Source: Ophioderma brevispina (Eukaryota > Echinodermata > Ophiuroidea > Amphilepidida > Ophiodermatidae). Taken from it: a stretch of 64,000 nt of DNA. The stretch spans positions 1-64,000 of the forward strand of contig JAMKCH010041367.1 of assembly GCA_023653785.1 (NCBI GenBank), read 5' to 3'. Below the pieces are notes generated by a model that had not been told where the DNA came from, made no database searches, and saw only the letters and a list, made by a program, of their open reading frames with translations. Positions 1 through 10,814 of the stretch are shown in pieces (the stretch's first letter is position 1; the number at the start of each line of letters is the position of its first letter). The translations under genes were made by a program, and so were the position numbers.

Positions 1-2065
1 ATGTATATCTGGGCATGAAGAACAAGCCAAATTAAATTATAACATTTAAATCTTAAAATCACAGTTATGGCATCTTCATTGTAAGGAAGATATGGTTATT
101 TAAAATAGGAGTTTGCATTCCAAAAATGTCTAACCCGTCACATTCCCAGAACAAATGAGTAATAGTTTCCACCTCGTTCCGACAGATCACTGATAGTGTC
201 TTCAGTGAAACAAAGTCTATTTTAAATCTTTTTGGGGTTAAATATACTTAAGTCAGAGTTTATTCACTTGCTTCAGAAGTAATTTTGCCCCTTTTCACAA
301 TAAAGAGGGTATTCAATTTACTTTCATTTTCACTCTTGAGACTGACATATTCACTTTTTTTCGAGTCATCACTTTAGTCACAAAGTGCGGTAGCCCTAAC
401 ATGAAATTTCACTGGCGTCTATTATTTTCCTCAAAAAAATGTTGGCTCATTCAAATGAAAAAAAATTATCAGATTTATTTTCACATTTGTATGCCACAAC
501 TCCAACTTCAAGAAATTTAATCCAAAGCAATTTGGTTAAGACAATAGTAAGGTTTTCCAACTTTTTATGGAAGTCGGTGAGTTGTAGTGGTTGAGTGTGT
601 ATATTGGGAGCTGCAGTACAATATTTATCTATCACAGGAGGATAAGGTAGGGTAGGATCATCAGATAAATGGTCTTACAGAAAAATTCCATAAAATCAAA
701 CCCCTACATCAATTTCAGTCCAAACTATGGTAGGATTGAATTTTGTAATATTATGACAATTTCCATCTAATATGTCTAGGCTTTCTTAGACTAAAGTATG
801 AAATGTACCTTGCAAAAAATTCCCCCTCTTTGACATGCAAAAAAATTGCTTGCCACGCCCATCACTTTGATCCTACTTTCAGAGAAGGTCAGTATGCATT
901 AGCCCTTAAAAGGAAATAATGACCAATAGAAGACCCTTTTAAAAATGTTGCTACTTGGCAAAGACCCTAAGACCAATAATGCTGATGGATTGCATCAAAA
1001 CTGCTCTAAAGTGGGGGGAACAAACCGGGGAGGACGACCATGGGTACTAAGGTTTTTTTCAGTTTCGTGGGGGAACAATATGATTAAGAGTGTTTTTCAA
1101 ATTTAACAAGATATAGTGAAGTCTGATGAGAGGGTTGCCCCTCACAGAAGCAAACACAAGGGGTGTGTGGAGCGTACAATTCATGTCATTCAAAAATACT
1201 TTCATTGTCCCGTATTTCTGGATTTGTTTCTTTAGTGTCAAAGTTCAATGGTCATTTTTCAGTTGTGCTGACATCTTCTACCATTTGAGAAAGGTTATAT
1301 GAACTAAATCGGTGTATGCATAAAGGTGCAAATCTGTTGCTGTCAGTAGTCAACAGGGTATTGCTATCTAAATGTCGACTACAAAGAAGTGTCCCACCCT
1401 AGTCTCTTTTTAATGACAACAATTGATGGATAACTTTTACAATTGTAATTATTTTTTCCCACTCAGTGCATTTGATATCTGTAAGTTGTTTAATACCTTG
1501 GTCAATTTTAGCATGTCTTCATTGAACAGGGAGATACCCCGTGAACATTTTGTAGCAAAGAGCTACAATGTGCAAGTTCAGTGAAATTGTTTGTGAGTAA
1601 TATAAAAAGACCTTGTGTGTTGTGGCTGTTATAAAGCATGACCCTAAAACCAGGGTGTGTATTTTCTATTATATGGTGAATAAAAGCTACATGAAATGGG
1701 TCACAGGAGTTGAGACTATAGTACGCTGTGTCAGAGGGTCACAAAACATCCAGGTCCGCTATGCCAAGGAATTAGGCCAGCAGGTATAAAGGCAACCACT
1801 CAGACTAGTTGTTCAAGATTATATTAAAAAGAGATTTGGGAAAGAAAAAGTGTGGGATAAGTCTCTGGTAGATCATGAATTCCCCTTTTTTAGTGAAAGT
1901 TTAAGTTGTTGAAACAAACACAAAGAATAAGCTAGATAAGCTGAAAAATTGGTATCATCCAGCATAGGACAAGAAAAATAACCATACGTTTTATGGCGAT
2001 GCGGACCTCTTTCAGTAGGGTCAGTCCGGTCGGACAAATTTCTTTTTTTCCTTTTATTTATGGAG
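1..2065. other. AT-rich stretch, no feature recognised
   Basis: No coding, RNA or repeat structure could be supported. Open frames are at most about 80 codons, as expected by chance in AT-rich DNA. The motif CACTGATAGTGTCTT near 188-202 matches the terminal repeat of family E seen at 43.1 and 53.5 kb, but the adjoining sequence does not match that family. Confidence 0.5.
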
Positions 2066-2078
2066 GTCAAAATGGTCC

Positions 2079-2346
2079 ACTCTCTAAAGTGCAAAAGAGT
2101 GAATTTCACTCTTTAGAGTGAATACAGGGCCCAATCTGAAAAGAGTGAAAGTTCACACTAAAAATACTTTTTGGCTCAAATTTAAATCTTATAATTAAAC
2201 AAATGATAAAATGATAGCATTTGCCAATTATCAAGATAAAATTTGACCCAAAAGTTGTTCTTTGAAAGGTGCGAAATTTACTCTTTCAGAGTGGGCCCTT
2301 GTAAGTCACTCTAAAAGAGTGAAATTCCCTCTTTGCTTTAGAGAGT
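2079..2346. mobile_element. Fold-back MITE with long inverted ends
   Basis: The left end (ACTCTCTAAAG, then AGAGTGAATTTCACTCT and GGGCCC) is repeated in inverted order at the right end (GGGCCC, AGAGTGAAATTCCCTCT, CTTTAGAGAGT). The inverted arms are roughly 90 bp and flank an AT-rich centre of under 100 bp, so a single strand could fold into a long hairpin. There is no coding capacity. Flanks AAAATGGTCC and AAAATAGCTCC may be a decayed target duplication of about 10 bp. The superfamily is not assignable. Confidence 0.7.
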
Positions 2347-2573
2347 AAAATAGCTCCAAAATCTGAAAAATCAGGAGAAAAAATGAAAAATTTTTACAAA
2401 ACGGGAATTTTCTAAAAAAGATAACGTTGGGCTAAAATCGGCTGATTTCAACATTCTATTCAAAAGGCCTATTTTAAGTATTTCAAGCCCTTGTGTGTCA
2501 ATCAGGTTCTCTCCTTAAAATAATTTCATGTCGCATCAATTAAAATTGGTTATACAGGAGCAATAATGTTTAA

Positions 2574-2645
2574 GGTGACTCAGAGATTTACAGATGAGGG
2601 CGCCTCATGTTCAAAGAAATCATGTTTTTTGCATATACAAAGGGC
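2574..2645 (+). mobile_element. Family A MITE, 5' fragment (A1)
   Basis: Preceded by TTAA at 2570-2573, the sequence starts GGTGACTCAGAGATTT and continues through GAGGGCGCC and TTTTTTGCATATACA, matching the first 70 or so bases of the full copy at 29915-30272. The match then stops, so this is a truncated copy. Confidence 0.65.
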
Positions 2646-2649
2646 AGAA

Positions 2650-4235
2650 AAATAAATGGTTTGATTGCCATTTCATACCTCCAAAAAAAATTGGGGCGGT
2701 AGGTCGCTTGATTTTTTTTTAAGGAACAAGAATATAATATATCGCATAAGCCTGGTTTTTGTGATATGTATAGGACTATGTCTGTGACTGTAGCTTAATC
2801 GTGAATGGCACTATATGTTTCCTTCTCTGCCAAACATTGTGCCATGGGCCAATTTACTACACATCGGTTCACTTATGGACACTGCAAAATCAACAAAAAC
2901 AGTCCTTAAATGGCGCGAAATGTAATAGAATATAAGGTCCTTGACACCAGTATACGAAACAGCGTGACACGCGCAATGTGGTTGTTTTAAACTCGACCGA
3001 CCAGTCATACTCTAAAGTGACGAATATTTAAGTGAAATTAAGTAAACCCAACTACCACACCTTTTCTCATATTCTCTATTAGTAAACATAAACAAGATTC
3101 TATTTATTTATTTTGCAAAAAATCAAAATTTGAATTAAAAAAAAAAAAAAAAAAAAAAAGATTTTTGTTATATTTTACACGGTGTTTTTTACTGATAGGG
3201 CCACCAACCATTGGATATTTATAGAGCACTAGGGTGATCCCCAGTTGAGCTCAGTTGAGTGACTACGACGAATTCTGCAATATTTCCCATCAAATTATCA
3301 CACCTCTTGGTTAAAAACTTCAGATTATTAGTACAATTATATCAACTTTTATCCGTCAGTAATGATTTTGTTTAAAAATCCAAGTTACAAAGTGCATAAA
3401 TCATATTACTCAAAAGATGTCTGGATTATCTTTCCAATAACTATTTTGGATGTGCATCGCCATATTTGCTATTACTGCAGGTGTGCACGGCATTTTGGCC
3501 TTAATGAGCATGTGACAAAAGCCACCGCTTCACATTTAAGATTCAACGGCACCGATGTCAAATTCTTCTGTAAGTTTTTATGGAAAAGTTATGTTTTTAA
3601 AAACCTTGATCCTAAAGATCGAGTCGTAATTGGACACTAATGTAGGCAAATCTACTCATACTCATTTCTGGCTATTATTTCAGATGTTGGCAAATGGGGA
3701 ATTTCCCTGAAGCTGATGGATTTTTGTGGATTTTTTTTTATGTGATGGTTGTGTACTCAAAAGGGAATTTTTTTCTAAAAAATCTTTAAACTGACAGGTA
3801 ACAGAAAAACAAGTCCCCGATAGATTGTTTTACATGCTGAGATTTTAAAGTAAATTGGCAAAATCATTTTGTTGAGATGAATCATTGCCTTTGATGTGAT
3901 TCTCACTGAATTTATATGAAAAATAGCAACCTAGCCGTACTCCGTATTTGGCGACATCGCACTGAAATGAGACCATATCGCTCGATGAGTGTTTGTACCT
4001 GACTGGACTGTCAGACACAAACTTATAATTCGGGCTGCAATATGAGGCATATGCTTAAGACCGGAGGGGTATATATCAGGTTTCATCGTTATTAAAACAA
4101 CATTTTAGAAAAAAAATAAGTGATCTACGTCCATAAAACTTCTCCAAATTGAGCGATTTTTCACTCTCAAAAAAAAAAAACGCAACCCGGATTTTTTCGA
4201 TATTTTGGGTCCGGTGGGAAAGGGCAATCAAACAA
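2650..4235. other. No feature recognised; poly-A tract at 3137-3159
   Basis: Apart from a 23-base A run at 3137-3159 and a 12-base A run near 4170 I see no structured repeat. An open frame of 92 codons at 3362-3640 on the plus strand has no recognisable domain and is not called as a gene. Confidence 0.5.
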
Positions 4236-4237
4236 TT

Positions 4238-4870
4238 TTTTTATGGCCTAATGCTTGTCCATATATAAGTCACTGTGTAAATAATAAGACTTCAAATCGA
4301 AGTCCTTCATATTGAAAATCCCAACATTGTTATAAAATTCCGGATCTGGAAAGGTTGTTATAACAGTCTCCTCTGGGCACTGTTATACTATACATAAATG
4401 TTTATGCATGAAAACGAAAAATCTGATTCATCTCCAACTTTGGAATTGGGCATTTGGTAGGTCACTATCCTTTACTTCTAGTTAATATTTTTAAGGTCCA
4501 TGGCCCGATCGCTAATAGCGGCTCGTCCCAGGGACCCCCAAATTTACCAGAGTAATCAACATTTGGGATCAGAAGAAGCTACTATTTTCTCATTTACCCG
4601 TGAAATCTTAGGCTAAGGATGATGGTTTGGTGGTTCTATGAGCGAAAATATGTCCATTTTGGTCGACCATATTAATTTACACAGCACTCTATGGGCCAGT
4701 ACAAAATCACATTTAGCTCTCACTAAAAACGGGTTGAAATCGGCGGTGAAAACTTTACAGATGGGGTTTTGGGGTTTGAACGGCCATTCTATCAAGATGA
4801 AAAATTTTAGAGTAATTCGGGCCACCCCCCTTTAATTTATACAAACAAAAATTGGAAATTCTCTGAGTCA
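4238..4870 (+). mobile_element. Family A MITE (A2), split by a family B insertion
   Basis: From about 4250 (AATGCTTGTCCATATATAAG) the sequence follows the family A consensus: CAAATCGAAGTCCTTCATAT, the AATTCCGGATC block, then CAACTTTGGAATTGGGCA. It is interrupted at 4491-4494 (TTAA) by element B1 and resumes after the second TTAA (4832-4835) as TTTATACAAACAAAAATTGG..CTCTGAGTCA, the family A right end. The left terminus is degraded, so the start is approximate. The right end abuts A3 tail to tail. Confidence 0.7.
4495..4831 (+). mobile_element. Family B MITE (B1), TTAA-flanked, inside A2
   Basis: Starts GGTCCATGGCCCGATCGC and ends ATTCGGGCCACCCCCC, imperfect terminal inverted repeats, with TTAA on each side (4491-4494 and 4832-4835). 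It is 337 bp with no coding capacity and matches copies at 14.5, 27.5, 41.5 and 57.3 kb. Diagnostic internal blocks are GAAGCTACTATTTTCTCATT, TTTTGGTCGACCAT and CTATCAAGATGAAAA. TTAA target duplication is typical of piggyBac and Kolobok transposases; which family mobilised it cannot be told without the autonomous partner. Confidence 0.85.
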
Positions 4871-5254
4871 GACTCAGAGATTTTTGAAATATAATGTGTT
4901 GTGTATTCAATAATACACAACTACAACTAAAGATAGTTCTCCTTGAAAATGCCCAATTCCAAAGTTGAGATGTATCAGAATTTTTGTTTGCATGCCAGTA
5001 AAAATTTATGTGTAGCATAACAGCTGCCTAGGGATCCTCCCCCCCCCCCCCCCCCCCCCCCCTGATGTAACTAAATTTCCAATCCGGACATTTTATAACA
5101 AATTTGCCCCATTTTTTATATGAAGGACCTCGATTTGAGATTAGCCTATTTCACGCCAGTGTTTAAGTATATGGACAAGCATTATGGTATATGACAAAAA
5201 ACACAATTGTTGAAATTGAGGGCGTCCTTCTCGGAAATCTCTGTTAGTCAGCTT
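4871..5254 (-). mobile_element. Family A MITE (A3), reverse orientation
   Basis: Begins GACTCAGAGATTTTTGAAAT and ends GGAAATCTCTGTTAGTCAGC followed by TTAA at 5255-5258. Interior blocks are the reverse complement of A2 and A7: CCCAATTCCAAAGTTGAGAT, ATATGAAGGACCTCGATTTG and GGACAAGCATTATGGTATAT. A 24-base poly-C run (5039-5062) lies within it. It joins A2 through the near-palindrome CTCTGAGTCAGACTCAGAG. Confidence 0.8.
5039..5062. repeat. Poly-C homopolymer
   Basis: Uninterrupted run of about 24 C inside A3, at the place where other family A copies read GGATCCGGA. It is probably a local slippage expansion; exact length in the real genome is uncertain because such runs assemble poorly. Confidence 0.85.
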
Positions 5255-5439
5255 TTAAATATTGATATTTTTTTTTTACATGGACCTGCACACAAAATAA
5301 ACATTTTCACATGTTTTGAATTTCGTGCTAGCTAAGCAGAGGTGCTAAAAAGCCAAAAAGTAATATTGCATGCGATACTTCCACTTTTACAGTATGATGA
5401 AATCAATTGGCAATACAGTGAGCATTTTGTTACCAATTG

Positions 5440-5780
5440 CGCCTTACAGCCATGGGGGGGTTCTCAACTTGTTTTGGTCGGGACGTGTCTCCGCGACTCT
5501 GCGAAGTAGGCCCATAGCTATACAATGTTTTGCCCCAAAAAAAGGGACCCATAGAGAGGCCAATTGGCGGCCAAATTTAACCCAAATTTGCCATTTTCAC
5601 TGCCAAATTTTGACATTTTAAGCCAAATTTGGATAATTTTGGCTCACAATGAGGAAATTTGACTAATTTCCAACAATTTTAGAAAAATGTTGAGTTTCCG
5701 ATTGAGAAAAGTGCGATAATTTCCAACAAATTTCAGAAAAATGTTGAAAAACACGACCCATTGCAATACCAAATTTGGCA
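5440..5780 (+). mobile_element. Family C repeat (C1), hAT-like candidate
   Basis: Shares an ordered set of blocks with 51470-51775: AAAGGGACCCATAGA, GGCCAAATTTAAC, ATTTGCCATTTT, GAGGAAATTTGACTAATT and TTAGAAAA.GTTGA. The element is rich in CCAAATTT and AATTTTGG words and has no coding capacity. Copy C2 ends in CTATACCACTG, the complement of a hAT-style CAGTGG end; in C1 that end is decayed to CCATTGCAATACC. Boundaries are approximate. Confidence 0.5.
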
Positions 5781-5789
5781 TGAAAACAG

Positions 5790-6450
5790 GGGTCATTGTA
5801 TACCAGAGAAGCCTGAAAATGGGACCGATGTCTTGGCCCCCAAAAAAAATCCCTGTATGAGTCCCGGAACCTTACAGGGAGCAATATGCTAGCGAGATTG
5901 CCAAACAGGAAGCTATATGTTAACAAATTGGCCATAAGGGAGCAATATGCAAGCAATGGTCATACACTATCTGAAATGGATTAAAAGAGTGGAAATGGAG
6001 CAGGAAACACTTAGCCATATAGTGTGAAGTCAGCGGTGTATTGAGTCAATCCACAATGCACAGGTGCGGAAATTTCACCTCAAAAAGGTCATTTGATCCC
6101 ACAAAAATTCCTATTATTAACACATAAAATCCTGACTTTACACTCTTCTTTTAGCCCACAAGGGCTAGTACGTAGGGAATATTTTGCATGATCATGAAAT
6201 GTCTTGTCAGTTCTTGAACTTTTTGAACATTTTGGATCCCTAAACTGACATGTGTGTAGTACACGTTCATATAGGCACACTGCCAATGATTGTGGTATTG
6301 ATTCATAACACCTCATGGTGTGCAGTACCATGACGACATTATTTCAAACACACAATTGAATGATGTCTGTCATAGCCCTGGGCTAGCAGGCAAGCTGAAC
6401 AGGCTAGTCAACCTAAAATTATGACCTAACATCAGTTAAAATGATCCTAC
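5790..6450. other. No feature recognised
   Basis: Mostly unique-looking AT-rich sequence. Open frames at 5663-5956 and 6089-6331 on the minus strand are short, lack recognisable motifs and are treated as chance. Confidence 0.5.
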
Positions 6451-6451
6451 A

Positions 6452-6740
6452 ACCAGTGGCGTAACGACGGCAGTCGATTCAGAGGGGCAAAATTTCCAAG
6501 GCGTCCCGCACTCGGTGAGGCGGGAAAGTCTAAGTCAGTCCAGTGATTTGCCCCAATTAAGTCTGAATTTAATGTAGCGCACAAAAATTTGCCCAATTTA
6601 CTTTAATTTGCCCAAAATATCGGCTGAAATTGGTTGAATTTCCTGTAAAAGAGGGATGAAAATGCATATTTTGATCCATATTCGTCCTGCCCTTTTTCGA
6701 GCCAGAGGGGGCAACTTCTGATGCTCCGACTTTCTGGTTG
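6452..6740 (+). mobile_element. hAT-like non-autonomous element, left end intact
   Basis: Begins CAGTGGCGTAACGACGGCAG and continues GTCGATTCAGAGGGGCAAAA, TTTCCAAGGCGTCCC. The same order of blocks (GGCAGTCGA.. AGGGG.. AAATTTCCAAG.CGTCCC .. CCAATTTA .. TTGAATTTCCTG .. GATGAAAATGCA .. GAGCCAGAGGGGGCAACT) occurs at 44.4-44.7 kb. The CAGTGGCGTA start is typical of hAT-type ends. The right terminus is not clear here, so the end is approximate. Confidence 0.6.
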
Positions 6741-6789
6741 GCGAGCCTGAGACTAATTAGTCTCGGGTCCAACACGCCCATTCTAATAT

Positions 6790-8780
6790 GAACCTTCTTA
6801 ATTATTCTCTCCGGAGTTCCTCTTTAATAAGAACCAAACATTTATTTTTCAAAATTTTAGATTTAAAATGCATTATACTTAAATACTTACAGATGGAGTC
6901 TGTGAGCATCATATGCGTAGTAAAATCCATCCCAGGATATTTAAATGTTACTACTCTTTGGATTGGAAAGAGTGGTTTTTGAATCAGGACATCAAATCAC
7001 TGAATGAGCCTATGCTGTAAAATAGTGGACAGCATATTGTGTTATTTCCAAATTATCTCCACATAACACAGCTTAGCTGTTCCTTTACCCAGGCATTCAA
7101 AACTATCCTTCCTCAATAGCGGCAATGAACTGACACAACGGACTCTCTGCATTTTCTGTCACACTTTTTCCACATAACAATTTTACGACCACCAAAATAT
7201 TTGTGTTTCTTTTATTTGGATGTCAAAGTCAAGGTTAGTATTTGGCACAATAAAGCATCCAAATGCATCATGTATTGTGGTGATTTGTCCAGTGAGGTAT
7301 AATATTGTGGATTATCCAATTAACTTGGAAGACCATTGTTCAAATAGAAGCAGATAAGAACTAAGTTTGCTGGCGTTTTAATGTGAAGGATGCCAATTTC
7401 AAATGAAAACCAATATGTGACTTTAGGACAACTGAGCACTTGCAAATCTCTTGCATTATGATTAACTGCCCATCAATCACATGTGTCTTTAACAAGAATC
7501 AGTCATGTGCTAGGTCTTTTTCCGCAATTAGGTTTTGCCTCTTAAACTTGCTATTGGATTTTCAGCGAATTTAAAGGAACACTATTCCACGGATCCACCC
7601 GAAAGAATCAAAATATTTTAAATTTGCAGGAATAGCTTAAAAGTGAAGAATAAGTCTGTACCAATTCTCAAACTTTATTTTTTCTAAGCAAAAAATTCAC
7701 AGAAAGGAGAAGAAAACAGCAGGCTCTCCCAAAGATTCATGAATCTCCATTGAATTACCACGTTGTAGTAAGGGCGTAAGGACAGGGATTACTAAAGTAC
7801 GATTTGCCTTATTAGGTTGATTTTGTCCTAAAAATGTGGTCCGTATGTTAGGGATACCTAAACTTGTACAAAATATGCCACAATCTATTTTGGATTATTT
7901 TCAATTTTCTGGTTGAGCAAATCATGATAGTGCCTTTATTGGGTGTTCATGGAAGAGAAAAATGAACACTTTTTAGTTGTGTGCAAAACATTTTAGATGT
8001 ATAAATAGTAACTCTGCTAGATGGCTAGTTATAAAGGTCGGAGAAGTTTTCTTCATAATCAAAGTAGTTTATACCTTTTATCTGGGCAGAATGGGGATGA
8101 GGAAGGAAGCTACGTAAGAGACATGAGGTGATTTCCATGAGCAAGCGCCCCCAATTGTTCTCAAACCCCGGTTTTTTGCATATTGCCGAATGTTTATACA
8201 TGTAGTAGACAAACTGGAAGTGAATAAGCTGATACGCCGTCTTTATGTAGTAAGATGATGATAGTAGTTTCTGTCGTTGCCGACAGAAAGTCAAAGCATG
8301 GTTTAGATGGGAACAATTACGATAGCAGGCACGTTCCAAACAAGTTTGCAGTTTTCATTTGCACAGTTTGTCCAATAAACCTTTGAATGTTCGGTGGGTG
8401 GTCTACAAACCGATCAGTAAATTTGAGAGAAATTTGTATTCCTAACAAGTATTTAAAAAAAAAAGTGTGAAATTTTGTAAGTCATGAAAATTTCTGTGAT
8501 GATTAATTACTAAAATTTAAAAAAAGAAAAAACCTAAAAAATTAAAAAAAAAAAAAAAAAACATTTTTAGCTTTTTCTTGATGATAAAAAAATTCATTGC
8601 ATGAACCACTTTTTAATTTGTCAAGTAAGACCCTTTTGTGACAAATTCATGTTTTCAGTGCAGTAATACAGACTGAAGCACCCTTACACATAGATTTGGG
8701 ACGCTTTATGTGGCTGGTTATGTTGTTCCCATGGACCCATATACGGCTTCATACTCATATGTAATTCAAAATCCAGAAAT
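6790..8780. other. No feature recognised
   Basis: AT-rich, with homopolymer A runs (for example near 8452-8463 and 8544-8562). TTTAAAGGAACACTATTCC near 7570 resembles a MITE end, but no partner end was found. A 104-codon minus-strand frame at 8025-8339 shows no recognisable domain. Confidence 0.5.
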
Positions 8781-8786
8781 AACCGT

Positions 8787-8898
8787 ACAGTAGAATTGAT
8801 TCTCCAACTTAAATTGGGATATCTTACAGTTAGAATGATTCTCCAACTTAAATTGGGATACCCTTACAGTAGAATTGATTCTCCAACTTTAAATGGAT
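8787..8898. repeat. Three-copy tandem repeat, about 40-bp unit
   Basis: The phrase ACAGTAGAATTGATTCTCC followed by AACTTAAATTGGGATA starts at 8787, 8826 and 8866. The first two units are followed by short spacers (TCTT, CCCTT) and the third is slightly diverged (AACTTTAAATGGATA). Confidence 0.9.
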
Positions 8899-9244
8899 AG
8901 GAAAATAATGCTTGGAACATATGAATATAATTTTTGTCAAGATTCATGTTAAACCGTAACAACATCTCTAAATTTGAGATTTCTTGTCCGCCACTGCCTG
9001 CTCCATATCTAAAGGGAGATATGCTTGCAAATGTGACTTCCATCAGCAATGCTGCCTTCAGCTGTTCAATCAAGTTTGTATATAGCAAAGATTTTGATTA
9101 CATTTTCAGTTACATTTGTACCTTTTTTTAATCAATGAAGGCGAAAACATGTTAATCAACAATCTCTAAATTAACTCCAATAATCACCCAGGTTCATCAA
9201 CCAACCAGTCTGTTAGCCATTTTCAGAATTAGTGTTTGTTAAGA

Positions 9245-9895
9245 AGAAATACTTTTGAGTATTAATTAAATAGGGGAACTAAAGATAGTCACCTAACAAT
9301 GCTCAATTGTGATGTAGTAAACATTTACGTGTAAGATAACAGTACCTAGGATACTTTGCAGTGGCGAACCAGGGTGGGCAGGGGGCAGGACTGCCCCCCA
9401 GGACAACTAAATGGGGACGGAGAAGCTTAAAAATGGGGAAGAAAAGAAGGGGAGAAGAAGGGGAGAAGAGGGAGAAGAGAAGGAAAAGGGAAGGAGAAGG
9501 GTGAAAGAGAGAGAAAAGGGGGAAGAGAAGGGACAAGAGATAAAAAAAGGGGAAGGAGAAGAGTGAAGGAAAGGGAAGGTCAGAATTTAGAACCGTCTAG
9601 AAAAAAAATAGGGTCTACCCGGCGAGCGGAAGGAGCCCGCAAAAACATGGGGAACTTCTTGAGTCTTGCCCCTACGGGGCCAGGCTGTTACGACGCTGAT
9701 ACTTTGTTAACTAACAATTCTGGATCCAAAATTTCATTACAAAGTTGAGATTTTCTATATGAAGGACCTTGATTTGAGCTAAGCTATTCACACAGTGTTT
9801 AGTATGTGGACAGCATTTGTTACATGCCAAAAAAAAACACACAATTTGTAGAAAATTGATGGCACAATCCTTGTGAAAATCTCTGAGGCGAGCCT
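9245..9895 (-). mobile_element. Family A MITE (A4), split by a hAT-like insertion
   Basis: The left part (AACTAAAGATAGTCACCTAA, then AATGCTCAATT and GTAAACATTTA) and the right part (ATTCTGGATCCAAAATTTC, TATATGAAGGACCTTGATTT, CACACAGTGTTTAGTATGTG, ending GAAAATCTCTGAGGCGAGCC then TTAA at 9896-9899) are the two halves of one reverse-oriented family A copy. The break is filled by the element at 9359-9698. The outer left end is eroded. Confidence 0.8.
9359..9698 (+). mobile_element. hAT-like MITE with 8-bp target duplication
   Basis: The ends are CAGTGGCGAACCAGG and, on the other strand, CAGCGTCGTAACAGCCTGG, an imperfect terminal inverted repeat. The element is bounded by ATACTTTG at 9351-9358 and 9699-9706, an exact 8-bp duplication as expected for hAT transposition. 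The interior is dominated by a purine tract of GGAGAAG/GGGAAG words (about 9415-9580). It carries no transposase. It interrupts A4, so it inserted after A4. Confidence 0.85.
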
Positions 9896-9904
9896 TTAAG
9901 CCAA

Positions 9905-10810
9905 GAAAATATCCCAAAATAGAAAATTTCAAACTTCCTTGAAAATTTCTAACTGTTGTAGAATTAGTTTAATGACACAAGAAGGGTGAGTTCTCAAGAT
10001 TCAACCTTTCAGAAGACAGCACATAAATAATTGCTAAAATGCAATAATTGAATTCGATTTCTTAAGCTAATTTAAACCATAATTTGTCAGGTCACCACGG
10101 TTTCTTGGCATATCGGTAGAATTCTTATTCTGAGTACAACAAGCCGGGGCATAACAAAATACTACATGCAACATGTGTTTGACTACATCTTGCCTGTGAT
10201 TCTGATTAAAATCCAGCATGTTTCCAAATTTTTTTTCCAAACGATTGAAGTCATGCCAAACAAAGCTATTTTTTATGCCTAACCATAAAACACTTGTTCG
10301 AAATCACATGCTATGCTATGGCAGTATATATTGCCCTCTGACTTTATTGCGAAACAAATTGCAATTTGAGATATTTTAATAAAAGAGCCATTAAGCTGAT
10401 TAGCCATCATGTAAAGGAAATTTCGGTTCTTATAAAAGAGAATCGCAATATTGACACAAATTGGAAAAAGCTGTTGGTCTACTCAACAATTCAGCGGTTA
10501 TTGTAGTGTTTGTTAAAATTGTTTGATTTGAGTCTTTATTGCTTAAATATGATTGCTTTTAGTGAATCGTGTAAGAAGCAGTCAAGTATTAATAAAGCCT
10601 ACTTGTTACCTTCATCACACAGTTGCTGTTTCACGAGCATCTTATTAATATCTGTCAGTCTGCAAGATTAATGAAAAGCAGATAAGAACTGATGCTAGTT
10701 CTGCAGAAAGTGGATGTTTCATGGCCGTATAGGTGTAGTCAGAATTTGATCAGGACAGGAAAGCTGAGGTTAGTGTAACCTGTTTTCGTTATAACTTGTT
10801 CATAATTTAT
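9905..10810. other. No feature recognised
   Basis: AT-rich sequence without repeats, exons or structured motifs that I can support. Confidence 0.5.
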
Positions 10811-10814
10811 CACT

